Shown here: positions 32,279-43,189 of the stretch, one piece after another
Layout: each line of letters begins with the position of its first letter
Numbering within the stretch: the stretch's first letter is position 1
Assembly (NCBI GenBank): GCA_001599975.1
Contig: BCIO01000005.1
Coordinates: forward strand, 2,838,508-2,902,507
Direction: 5' to 3'
Length of the DNA stretch: 64,000 nt
Origin: Cystobasidiopsis lactophilus
Lineage: Eukaryota; Basidiomycota; Agaricostilbomycetes; Agaricostilbales; Chionosphaeraceae
Program-made: the position numbers and the translations under genes
The notes under the pieces: model-generated
Told to the model about the DNA's origin: nothing
What the model saw: the letters and a program-made list of their open reading frames with translations, nothing else
Database searches by the model: none

Positions 32279-35200
32279 ATGGACGACGTGAAAGGCCTTG
32301 ATGGGGTCGAGAAGCAGGCTCTGCCATCGAGCTCGACGGACTCCGATGAGTCGCCACTGCCGAATTTGTCAAGGACCGATCTTCGGCGGCTATTTCGCCC
32401 AGCTCACCCAGCTCCCTCATCGATGGAAGACGCAGCAGTTACACCAGAAGCAACAGCCAGCTTCATTTCGCGCATGACCTTCTTCTGGCTGAATAGTTTC
32501 ATGCTGCTAGGTAAGCCGTCTTTTTTGGGGCAAGCCGATGTCGCCTTTCGAACGCTGGTGGGCAGGGTGGAAGCGCACACTGCAACCGACCGACATGTAT
32601 AAGGCGGGTTGAATCCATTCACTCGTGCTTTGGCAATAGCTGACGGGGATATTCGTCGGCAGATGGACGTGAGTTGTGCGGTCGCGTGGTGGGCACCTGA
32701 AGAAGACCGCTCAATTTGAGGACATCGCAGGACGCCAGGAAAGCTCAGCACTTGTCTGACTTACTGGAAGAAAGCTGGAAGCGGCGATGTGTCGAAGCCG
32801 AAGAGTTCAACGCCACCATCGGCCAGAGAAAGCCGCCACTTTCCAAGCGCCTGCGCTGGATGCTCTCATCGGACCGGCAACGGCGAATCGATGAATGGCG
32901 TCAAAAGACCGGTCGACGTGAGGCAAGCCTGCTGTGGGCTACGAACGACACGATCGGGTTCTGGTTTTGGTCAGCGGCCTTGTTCCGCATTCTGAGCGAC
33001 TGCTGCCAAACGCTATCTCCCTATGTTATGCGACATCTCATCAACTTCTTGACGGAGGCATACGAGAAGCATCGAGCTGGTCAACCGGTTCCTTCACCCG
33101 GCTACGGCTACGGCCTCGCTTTCTGCATCTTTGGCATGCAGCTGTTGGCCTGCATAGGCCAGGCCCAGTTCTTTTACCGAGGATCAAGCTCGGGCGTGCT
33201 CATCAGGGCGGCTCTAATTGTATCGCTCTAGTAAATTATCTTTTCGCTTCACCGCACCGCATCTGACGAAGCCCCCTCCAGCCAACGAGCACTCAACTTT
33301 TCCAACCGGGCGCGGACAACCCTGAACGACTCTAAGATCTTTACTCACCTCTCCACCGACATCTCGCGAATCGACTTTGCCTGTAATTTCTACATGGGCA
33401 TCTACGCAGGTGGGACTCTCTGTTGGAGCTGCTGTCTGCGTCCGACTGACTCCCTTGTGCAGCCCCAGTGCAACTTTCTCTTTGTATCGCCTTGCTAATA
33501 GTCAATCTGGGCCCCAGCGCTCTTGCTGGCATTGCCGTCTTCGCCTTGACGTTCCCGTTCCAGCAGGTCCTCACAAAATACCTGTTCGCGGTTCGCAAAC
33601 GGGCCATCGTTTTTACGGATGAGCGCACGCAAGCTATCAGCGAAATCGTCAACGGCATTCGCATCTTGAAGTTCTTCAACTGGGAGCAGCCCTATTTGGA
33701 GAAACTGCGCCAAATCAGAGCCAAGGAGTTGAAGCAGGTCTATCGCATCCTCAACGCTCGCGCTGGCAATGTCTCGATCGCCTTCACGCTGCCAGTCATC
33801 AGTGCCGTCATTGCCTTCGTGGTTTACGCATCGACCGGACACGATCTCAACAGCGGCATCATTTTTTCATCGCTGGCCCTCTTCCAGCTGGTAAGCAGCA
33901 TCTTCGGCCAGCCGACCGCCACGATAGAACGCTGAACTGTAGGAGTACAGCTTCGCATGCCATTGATGCTCCTTCCTCAAGCTTTGAATGCGGCCACGGA
34001 CGCCAAAGCTGCCTTTGACCGTCTTCAGGTTGCCTTCAACGCTGAACTCACCGACAGCACCAAAGACATCCAGACCGCCGCGAAGTTCGGCGTCGAAGTT
34101 GTCAACGGCAGCTTTGTTTGGGACGCGGCTCCGCCAGAAAAGCAAGCGAAGCTCAAGAAGAAGCACGCCAAGTCTGAGAAGCCCGAGCTACCGACTTCGG
34201 AGCAACAGGCATACACTCCGTTCGAGCTCAAGAACATCAATTTGCAGATCGAGCGGGGGAAGCTGACTGCCATTGTTGGTTCCGTGGGCGCAGGCAAGAC
34301 CTCCCTGCTTGAGGGCATCGTGGGCAGTACGTCTTAATACGCTCAGTCGGCGTCTCGCTTTTAACACTTGTCGCCAGACATGCGCAAGACCGAAGGAAGT
34401 GTCGTGTTTGGCGGGAAAGTCGCATATGCTGGCCAAATCCCTTGGTGCTTCAATGCCACCATCCGAGACAACATCCTCTTCGGCCTCCCTTTTGACCAAG
34501 AGCGCTACTCGGAGTGCATCCGGCAGTCGTCTTTGCAGCGCGATCTTGATATACTGCCTTCGGGCGACATGACAGAAATCGGCGAAAAGGGGATCACTCT
34601 CAGGTGAGTCGACTCCGCGTTGCGATAGCACCTTTGGGTGACATCGCGAGCAGTGGGGGCCAAAAGCAGCGCGTCTCTATTGCGCGGGTCCTCTATCTGG
34701 GGGCAGAAGTCATTTTGCTCGACGATTGTTTCAGGTTCGTCCAGCCGTGCTCTTTGGGATGTATTCGCCAAGCTTACGACTGCTCCAGTGCACTGGACGC
34801 ACAAGTCGGACAGGAAATCTTCGACAACGCTATCTTGAGTGAGTCACTCGGACTGCCAGTGCTTGCAGAGCTAACGCCAAGCGAGCAGACGGACTGCAGG
34901 GTAAAACCGTCCTGCTCGTCACCCACGCCCTCCACCTGCTACCCAGGTGCGATCACATTCACACCATTGTGAAGGGAAAGCTCTCCGAGGCTGGATCTTA
35001 CGAAAATCTCATGGCGCTCGACGGCGACTTTGCGGCGTTGGTTCGCGAATTTGGCGGCTCGCACCAAGAGACCGCCCAAGTCGCCAAAGCAGAGAAGGCA
35101 GAAGACACACCAAAGCAGGATGTCGTGCCCAAGAGCACCAAGCTCATGTCGCAAGAAGATAGGGCAACGGGCTCCGTCGACTTTAAAGTCTACAAAGGCT

Positions 35201-37421
35201 ACTCACGCTATGCGAATGGTCGAATCTACGTCCCTCTCGGCATTCTTTTCATCATCTTGATGCAAGGCAGCATCGTGTTGACTTCGTACTGGCTGGTGTG
35301 GTGGCAAACCGAAGAGTGCGTTTCCTCATCATCAAATTCCAAAGTTTATGCTGATTTAGTTTTGTGCGATTGTAAGGTTCTCGCAGCCCCTGGCGTTTTA
35401 CGAGGGCATCTATGCTGTAGGTTGTTTCTGATGCTGCTTGGAAGCGCTCTGATTGACCGCGCCCTTAGGCGTTGTCCATTTGCTCGGCTCTCACCACGTT
35501 CGCGATGGGAATCATCTGCAGTGCGATGTCGACAAGCGCCAGCTACAAACTCCACGATGCGGTCGTGAGGTCGCTCGTGGGGTCGAAGTCCAGCTTCTTC
35601 GAGACCACTCGTGAGCCCGCCCCAGTCGAAAATCTCGTTCACGGACTGCCTTTTGACTGTGTCTATAAGCTACTGGCCGCATTTTATCAAGAGTCACCAA
35701 AGACGTCGAGACTCTGGACAACGTCCTCTCCGATTCGGTCCGAATGTTCATCCTAATGGCCAGTAACGTCCTGGGAGGGATCATCTTGATAACCATCGTC
35801 GAGCACTGTAGGCCTGCCAGCATCCATATTGTGTCTAACTGGAAGCTCAATCAAGAGACAGACTTCTTGGCCGTCTTCGCCGCCGTCGCGTGCGCCTACT
35901 TCGCCCTCTACCGCTTCTACGCGGCCTCAGCGCGCGAAGTCAAACGGATCGACGCCATCCTACGGTCTGAACTCTACGCCCACTTCTCGGAGTCCTTATC
36001 TGGCCTACCGACGATCAAAGCTTTCGGCCGTGTCAGCAACTTCTGCCAACGAAACGCCCACCTCACAGACCAGGAGAATCGAGCCTACATCCTGACAACC
36101 AGCAACCAGTGCGTAAATCCCCAATGCCTGGTTGCAAAGTAGCTCATGATCTTGGTGTAGACGATGGGTGGCCATTCGACTAGATCTCCTCTCCTCCTTG
36201 CTCACCCTGACAGTCGGCCTCATTGGCGTGGGCGAGAGATACCACCTGGCCCCAGCCGCCATTGGTGTGGCGCTTTCCTTTGTGCTCACAATGCAGCAAG
36301 GGTTTAGCTTCTTGGTCCGGCAAGGTGCGAGCGATCGGTCCAGTCGCCTGTGCCTATCTGACGGGCAATCAACAGGCACCATGGTGGAGCAGAATATGAA
36401 TAGCTGCGAACGGATCCTGGTCTACGCCGAGGAGCTGGAGCAAGAAGCACCGCAGCACATGCCCAACGTCCAGCTTCCGGCCCACTGGCCCTCGCATGGC
36501 GCCATCACCTTCAAGGACGCGGAGCTTAGCTACCGCCCGGGACTTCCACTGGTGCTCAGTAGGTGACTTCTCTGTACCACAATAAAGATTCACACTCACC
36601 AGAAGCCTACACAGGGGGCATCTCGCTGGACATTCACCAAGAAGAGTCCATCGGTGTTGTGGGACGCACCGGCGCCGGAAAAAGCACAATCATGCTGGCC
36701 CTTTTGAGGATGGTCGAGCTTTCAGGTGGAAGCATCACCATTGACGGAGTCGACAGTGAGCCTAGTCGTCCTTGCACAGACTGATGGTTTAACCTTGAAA
36801 AGCAGTTTCGACGATTGGCCTTCACGACCTTCGTTCTTCCTTATCAATTATACCACAGGACCCAGTGCTTTTTAAAGTGAGTCCATGTCGTGGTTCAGCT
36901 CGATGGATGACTTATCGTGCGTGCAGGGCACACTGCGGTCCAACCTTGACCCATTTAACGACTTTGACGACCTCAAACTGAACTCGGCTCTTCAACGCTC
37001 TCATCTCTTGGACCCCAAACGCACAACTTCGTTCAATCTAGACATGTCCATCGACGACGGTGGCAGCAACCTCAGCGTTGGGGAGCGGGCTCTCGTCTCC
37101 CTCGCACGCGCTCTCGTCCGCAACACCAAAGTTATTCTGCTCGACGAAGCGACTGCGTCGATCGATTACGAAACAGACGTGCAAATCCAGGCCACCATCC
37201 AGAAGGAGTTTGCGCATCACACCCTGCTGTGCATTGCCCATCGACTTCGAACTGTCATCGGCTATAATCGGATTGTCTGCCTGGACCATGGGCAGGTGGC
37301 CGAGTTCGACACTCCGTTGAAGCTCTTCCGGGCCAAAGGCTCCTTCCACCAGATGTGTGTGGCCAACGAAATTTCGGAAGCGGATATTGTAGCCGCCCAA
37401 GCGCATCTTTCTGCCTCTTAG
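32279..37421 (+). CDS. ABC transporter, ABCC family (YOR1/MRP-type)
   Basis: Full-length exporter of the TMD1-NBD1-TMD2-NBD2 type, roughly 1,350 residues in many exons; the start is [20 protein letters not shown]. There is no TMD0, so it is closer to Yor1 than to the long MRPs. N-terminal ABCC motif: [18 protein letters not shown] then [11 protein letters not shown]1: Walker [18 protein letters not shown]-loop region [18 protein letters not shown], signature [15 protein letters not shown], Walker B VILLDDC. NBD2: Walker [18 protein letters not shown], signature [16 protein letters not shown], Walker [17 protein letters not shown] and the His switch in IAHRLRT. In NBD1 the residue after Walker B is Cys rather than Glu, the usual ABCC asymmetry with one weak ATPase site. 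Yor1-type pumps export organic anions and drugs from the plasma membrane. Convergent with AMSH. Confidence 0.9.
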
Positions 37422-37593
37422 ACCTGTCAGGTTGTCCCTAGAATCGCCACAGCATCACTAGAGTCGCATGTAATCCATTCGTCAGCCTTCTAATGTAATC
37501 ATTGCTTCTTCGCCCTCTGCGGCACTTCAGCCCTCGGCATCCGCGGTCTAAGTCCGCCATGAGGACCGCTGCCACTTGTGTACAGGTCTGGCG

Positions 37594-39572
37594 TCACTGG
37601 CGCAGGTCGACAACGTTGAACTTGGTCTGGACCAAGTGCACATGCCCGGATGCCGCGTCGGCGTCGGTGTATAGCGGCTGCGGCGGGTGTGGGTGAAAGC
37701 CTCGAAGGGAGCAAGCTGCTATCGTCTGCAAACCTGGTGGGTCGGTCAGACTGTGTGTGTATTCGTCAAAATGCACGGCCTTTGAAATGACGTGGAGAAC
37801 TTACCGGAAGATCCCAACCCTGTTGCAACCAAGATCAGCTCCCGAGCCTGCCTCGCTGTTGGAAATACTCACGCAGGGCTTTGGGTCGGAGCAACTACAA
37901 TGGCGATTGCTTCAGGCAGGCTCATTTGGTAGGAGCACTGTGTGTGGAGGTCTAGCGAAGAGAGGAAGCAGCTCTGGGACGGGTGCCTGCAAAGCCCTTT
38001 GCTTCAGTCGACAAGTCACGGATGGCCAAGGTCAAAGCGCCTCAACGTGTGGATCCATCCAAGAACAAGAAGGTGATGGCTCTCCATGTACTCAAGAATG
38101 AGTTCCTCGGACTCCTGTAGAACCAATCAGACGCGGGCCCCACGGCCTGTAAGCACTTAGATCAGGGCACGAGGCGTACCGTCTCACACTGGTCCGCCTG
38201 CCGTTTCGGTAAAGAAGCGCTCCCGCGGCGCAAAGAGACACGCGACGTACAGATCCCTTTTGACGAGGAACAAGCAGGCACGTCACGGTGAAGACCTCCT
38301 GGCGAAAGGTGCCCAGCAAGAGGCCGCAGGTCTCGATCTTGGCATCGGTGTTGGGCAAAGCCAAAGCGGAAAAAGCATCGACCAATTCTTGTGGCAAACG
38401 AATGGCTCGCAGACCGGTGGTGGCTGCTCCTCACTGCGATCAGTAAGCGCATGACAGGCCTGAAAGGCCAAGCAAAAGAGGGGCAGGCTTCACAGATAGG
38501 GATGTTTGGAATGTGGTCAGCAGCTTGCGAAGGCGAGCGGAGGACCAAAGTATCCAATTGCGAGTTTTGCTTTATGCTCGGTTGCTTCAGAGTCGGATAG
38601 AGGATCTTGGAACCGGGAGAAGGAGCGAAGCCTTGCATTGTCTGGTCCGAGCCCAACCGACTCTGGGCCATTCTCCGGTCTGGAACAATGAGGTCGTACA
38701 GGTCCCTATTCGGCGACACGTAGGCTAAAGTGCTTGTTGGCTGCGGCGACTGCTGGAGTGGGCGCCAGTCGGCAAGGTCCTGGGCGAGCAAAGAAGTAGC
38801 GACGGTCAAGTCGGCGGTGGACGATAACGTCGAATCAGGCAATGACCATAGCGCTGGCGTCTCCTTCTTGACGTAAGGTATGGCGATGCTGGGCGACCGG
38901 GAAGACTGCACTGGCAGGCCGTCTATACCACGGCTGTTCCCCAGCAGCGCACTGATGTCGACGCCCGCTTGGCCCGGAGGCTGAAGAGAGGATGAGGCTT
39001 TCCAGTCTTGAGAGAACGCGTCTGGCTTGGAGGCATCCTTGCTGTAAGGCAAGCTCGGCCCAACTGCGGCGGTTGTCGCCACCTGCGGCCGACGTTCTTC
39101 CTGCGCGAGATCAGGGTTGGCAGCCCGCCACGCCTCGAATGCGTCGTTGAGAGGAGGCTTCAATCTCGATAAAAGGTCCATCAGAGTGGCGGTTTTCTGC
39201 GGCAAACGTGAACAGAATGAGCGTTCAGGAGTCAGCCGAGCACAAAGACGGGCTCACTGAGATCAGCGCTTTCCGGCGCTCAGACGGGAGACTTGCATAT
39301 TCGCGATGCCTGGTGATTTCAAGGGCGATCCGTGCCGCCTTGGCAGCGTGAATGAAGGCCGCCTCGAGCGATCCTTCCCTTTCGTACGTGAGGGCCTGGC
39401 TGCTCAAGCCGTCCACCGACCGCATGAATGCATTGATGCTGAAGAGGCTAGAGATCGAGGAGACGCCGGTGTCAGCCAGTTTGGACAGCTCTGCTGCTCA
39501 GTCAATGAGAGCTCCTGTCCAGAACAACGGAATAGACGACGAACCCGCAATGGACCGCGGGCGATGCTTCAT
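37594..39572 (-). CDS. AMSH/STAMBP-like JAMM deubiquitinase
   Basis: Zinc metalloprotease that trims Lys63-linked ubiquitin on endosomal ESCRT cargo. Start at 39572 (MKHRPRSIA), joined over a short intron to [11 protein letters not shown], which matches the RPRSI opening of AMSH. The MIT/USP8-dimerisation region runs through [20 protein letters not shown] and [15 protein letters not shown] disordered Ser/Pro-rich middle (residues ~95-290) precedes the MPN+ domain: [10 protein letters not shown] with the catalytic Glu, [20 protein letters not shown], then [17 protein letters not shown], giving His-x-His...Ser...Asp, interrupted by a 60-nt intron inside the HTH codons (37987-38046). The insert Cys/His elements and the C-terminal [16 protein letters not shown] are present. 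Its function couples naturally with the SNF7 gene 1.4 kb away. Confidence 0.9.
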
Positions 39573-39775
39573 TATGCAGACGTATGTGCGTGAATTCCTG
39601 TTTCCCCTAAGTCTTGTTTGACCACCGGCGACTCGGCCTTAACGAGCTGACATGGTAAGACTCAAAGACGCCAAGTCAGTGGCGAGACCTGCGGGCATCG
39701 CAATTGTACAGCTTGTGGCAATGCTGGCTCAGCAGCACGGCCTTTGAGAAAAAAGCTGGAAGCAGCCTTTCGCTT

Positions 39776-40812
39776 CTATTGCACGCTCTGGTCGGCAAAT
39801 TTAACGGCGATGTGGACCCCTTTCGCCATTTGAAAGCCGTCCAGCGCGCTCTTTGCCTCGCTCGCCACCTGCCAAGTTTCGTAGTACACGTAGGCAGTCC
39901 CTTGCACTACCTGGTGGCGGACTGTGGCGCCCGGGAACCTGGAGAAAGCGCCGGCTGAGCTAAGCCTGGCAAGGCCTGCGGAAGAAGCCAGACTTACTGC
40001 TGGAAAAGCACGTTGAGCATCTCTTGGTCCGCTTCGCTGGGTAAGTTGGAAACAAAGAGAACGCGGTGAGGAATTTCTGGCTCTGGCTGCGGGCCGTCGT
40101 CGCCGTCCGACTCGTCTTCCTCCATTGGAGCTTGCGGCACCATTGTTGAGCTCTCCCTGCTCGCTTCGGAGGTACGACGAAAAATCTCACCTTCGTCTTC
40201 TGGGGCATCGAGCCTCCCTTTCTTGGCCGGCCTAGCGTCCTCGTCTTCCTCTGCCGCCTCGGCGTCTTCGAGCTCTCGCTTGTTCTTGGCCGACTCGGCC
40301 TCCATATTAGCCTTTTCCGCTCCCGACACAATCATCTTGGGGGTCTTGGCGTTGTGGATGCCGATGCGGACTCGGTAGAGCTCCTCGGGGCCGTCTTCGT
40401 CCTTGACAGTAGCGTAGGACTTTGAGTTGGCGTACGCAATTCGCTGAAAAGGCCGACGGAGGACTCGAATTTAAGCACAAGGAGCACGGGCGTAGTGAAC
40501 AAGGGAGGGCCTTACCATGCGCTTGCCCAAGAAGGCGTTGCCATCCTCCCTCCGGCGGGCAGCTGTTGCCGCTGCCTGGTCTCTGAAAACGACAAAGGCC
40601 TGGCCACGCAGCTGGCCCCGGGACGCGACCACATCAAGGACCTTGCCGTGTGCTGAGAACAGCTGGTACAGGCTCCGCTTGAGGTCTGGGCGGTCCCAGG
40701 TCAGCGTGAATTTTCGCTGCATGGGCCCAGCTGGGCCGGCACGCCGCTCACCAGCTGTCTTGAGTTCCTCGCCCAGGTTCTTGATGAACAGAGTCGGGCT
40801 GGGTTGGGCCAT
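39776..40812 (-). CDS. U1A/U2B''-like spliceosomal snRNP protein (two RRMs)
   Basis: RNA-binding protein of the SNRPA/SNRPB2 family, which binds stem-loops of U1 or U2 snRNA. Start MAQPSPTLFIKNLGEELKTA carries the RNP2 motif LFIKNL. A 66-nt intron follows, then DLKRSLYQLFSAHGKVLDVV and RNP1 RGQAFVVF, ending FLGKRM|RIAYANSKSYATV. The linker is acidic and Lys-rich with PAKKGRL as a likely nuclear signal. RRM2 reads HRVLFVSNLPSEADQEMLNV, FPGATVRHQVVQGTAYVYYE and KGVHIAVKFADQSVQ, then stop. Fungi often keep a single protein for U1 and U2, so I do not choose between A and B''. It is divergent from SNF7, with 113 bp between starts. Confidence 0.9.
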
Positions 40813-40925
40813 GGCGGGTGAAAGGGTGGGTAACCACTTCTAGAGACTGGCCGTCTGCGCAAGACGAGACTCAGAGAGGATGGGTTGGATTCGGACAACC
40901 GCCGCCGGTGCTCGCGATTGAAAGG

Positions 40926-41989
40926 ATGTCTTCTAGCTGGAGCTCATGGCTGTTTGGAAAGTCTTCAGGTGGCGGCAGCCGGGATAGGTGCGCCCAGCGG
41001 CTCGTTCGCACCGGGAGACAAGAAGCCAGTTCTGACGAGGCGCCAATTCAGGGCCGTCGATGCGATCATCAAGCTGCGCCAGCACTTGCTGCTACTGGAG
41101 AAGAACGAGGAGCACTTGAACAAGAAGATAGAGGACGAGGTGGCCAAGGCCAAAGCGAATGCTACCACCAACAAGCGAGGTAAACGCCTCCCCATTTGCC
41201 CCTTGGGCCCGGCCGAGCTCATTGCTGGGCAAACTAGCGGCCCTCAATGCGCTGCGCCAGAAGAAGAACTATGAGCAGCAGCTGGACCAGCTCGCCGGCC
41301 GGCGGCTCACGCTGGAGACGCAGGTGAGCGCGAGTCTTGGGCCGTGGTGATGATGTGGCGGAGCTCAGCGGGTGCGTTCACTCTAGGTCAATGCTCTGGA
41401 GGCCGCCAACATGAACATGGAGACGATGCTGGCCATGAAGGAAGGTGCCTCAGTCCTCAAGAAGATTCACGGCAACCTGTGCGTTGGCCCTTATCTCCTT
41501 CCTATCACCCTCGCCACACCAAAGCTGACGCGGCCGTTGCTGGTTTTCACAGCAACATCGACAAGGTGGATGCCACCATGGAGAGCATCCGCGAGCAGAT
41601 GGACCTCACCGACGAAATCTCGAACGCCATTTCCAACCCAGTTGGCATCGGTCACGAGGTGCGCTTGCTTGCTCGGGCTCTATTGCCCTGCGCGTCGACT
41701 GCACGCATCGAACTGATTCGCATGGCAATCTGACAGATGGACGAGGACGAGCTCAAGGCCGAGCTCGACGAGTTAGAGCAGGAGCAGCTGGACGAGAGGC
41801 TAGCCGGCGCGCACTCTGTTCCCTTGACCAGCCCATCGCGCGTGGACCCAGGTAAGCATCCTCTCTGCGTTCTTGCTGTGCCCGTCCATATCTGAATCGA
41901 CATCGCGACCAGTGCGCATGCAGCCTTCGCGGGAAGAAGCCGACGAAGAAGAGGAGCTCCGGAAGCTTCAAGCCGAGCTGGCGGCTTGA
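40926..41989 (+). CDS. SNF7: SNF7/VPS32 (CHMP4), ESCRT-III subunit
   Basis: Main polymer-forming subunit of ESCRT-III, which cuts membrane necks in multivesicular body formation. Seven exons give 222 residues with no phase conflict: 40926-40968, 41030-41179, 41238-41323, 41387-41478, 41553-41658, 41737-41851, 41913-41989. The N-terminus MSSSWSSWLFGKSS joins VLTRRQFRAVDAIIKL over a 61-nt intron. Core helices follow: LRQHLLLLEKNEEHLNKKIE, KKNYEQQLDQLAGRRLTLE, ANMNMETMLAMKEGASVLKK and the acidic helix MDLTDEISNAIS. The C-terminal acidic helix (DEDELKAELDELEQEQLDER) and the end ELRKLQAELAA fit the Vps4/Bro1-binding tail. Length and charge pattern match the family. Confidence 0.94.
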
Positions 41990-42540
41990 TCCGCACTTGG
42001 ACTTCCTCTCGCCACCACCGCCACCACGACCCTCTCACCGCCAGTCTCTTTTCGCGCCGCAGCTCGGCACTTGCTGCCTGCGGCTCTTTGTCGCTTCATC
42101 TCAATCGCTGTGGTTCTTCGATTCTTTCCTTCCGACCCTGTGGCTTTGGCTTTAGGCCTGCAGAAACGTGGCAGCCACTTCTTCAAGGGATGCTAGGTCT
42201 ACCGGCTCGCGTGAGGTGCGGCTTGAATTCGTCGTCGTGTTCCAAGGGCTGTTTAGTCCTCCCATCCCTCCACCCGGCCCGACCTTACCACTCGATGCTT
42301 TGTATAATGTAAAACCTTCCACACGTCAATATCCAGAACCATTACCCCTCGCCAACGTGAATGAGTTGGGGGGACGAACTCTTTCTTCGGTTTTGTCGAA
42401 GCTCCACCATCTTGCCACCACACACTGCGACAGACCACAAGGGTGTGAGCTGTGCAAGCAATCCATCTGCATAAAAAGAACGAGCTCGGCTCCAGAGGGC
42501 AAGCGCAAGCGACGGACGGGATCTCCCAAGAGAAATCGCC
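41990..42540. other. Intergenic, 551 bp
   Basis: Between SNF7 and RPB12 on the same strand. Contains the SNF7 3' end and the RPB12 promoter; no gene or repeat recognised. Confidence 0.5.
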
Positions 42541-42987
42541 ATGAATTCGGGCAGCACATACGGCGGCGTGGGCGCCAATGCCGACCCAGCCGCTTCAGCC
42601 AGTCGCACCGCGTTCAGTGAACTCTCGACCGATGCCCAGACTGGCGAGAAACCGCAGTACCTCTGCGCTGGTGCGCCTCAGCCTTGGTGTGGATTTTGAT
42701 GAGCGCTTTGCTAACGCCGGCAGCTGCCCCTCAGACTGCGGCACCACAAACCAGATCAAGCCTAAGGAAGCCATTCGCTGCAATGACTGCGGCTGCCGCA
42801 TCCTTTACAAGAAGCGAGTCAAACGAAGTGAGTCGGGATGTCCCAATTTTTTTTCGAGGTGCAGTCATCTCACGCAATTGCTTGGTGTGCTGCAGTCGTA
42901 AGTGCCCAATACAGTTTCTGAAGTGTGCTCTAGTGCACGAGGCTAAGACCACGAATCTTTTGCCAGCTCCAATTCGAGGCTCGGTAG
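42541..42987 (+). CDS. RPB12: RNA polymerase I/II/III shared subunit RPB12 (RPABC4)
   Basis: Small zinc-binding subunit common to all three nuclear RNA polymerases, 81 residues. Exon 1 (42541-42670) gives a Ser/Ala-rich head and KPQYLCA; exon 2 (42735-42827) gives DCGTTNQIKPKEAIRCNDCG and CRILYKKRVKR. The four zinc Cys (CADC, CNDC) are all present. The universal ending of the family is KKR-x-KR-(M/V)-(V/L)-QFEAR. To reach the QFEAR at 42970-42984 in frame, a 2-nt exon (TC, 42896-42897) must be inserted; it sits between TGCTGCAG and GTAAGT. The last exon is 42967-42987. The rebuilt tail, RILQFEAR, has exactly the family length. Without the microexon the frame misses QFEAR. The identity is firm; the microexon is inferred. 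Confidence 0.9.
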
Positions 42988-43189
42988 CGCCACCAAGACG
43001 AGGGCCTCAATGTACAACTCCTTGTAATACAACCCTTGGCTCTTCCAGCTCTCTCACTTCACCTCACCAAGGATCTTTGACTTGCCCTTTAATCCGCCGA
43101 CCTTCTGGGAGCACAGGAGACGCCAGGGCCTCTGACGGGAGTACATTCCAAGTCGGTGGCAAAAGAGCAAACAGTGGCGCACGCTCCAT

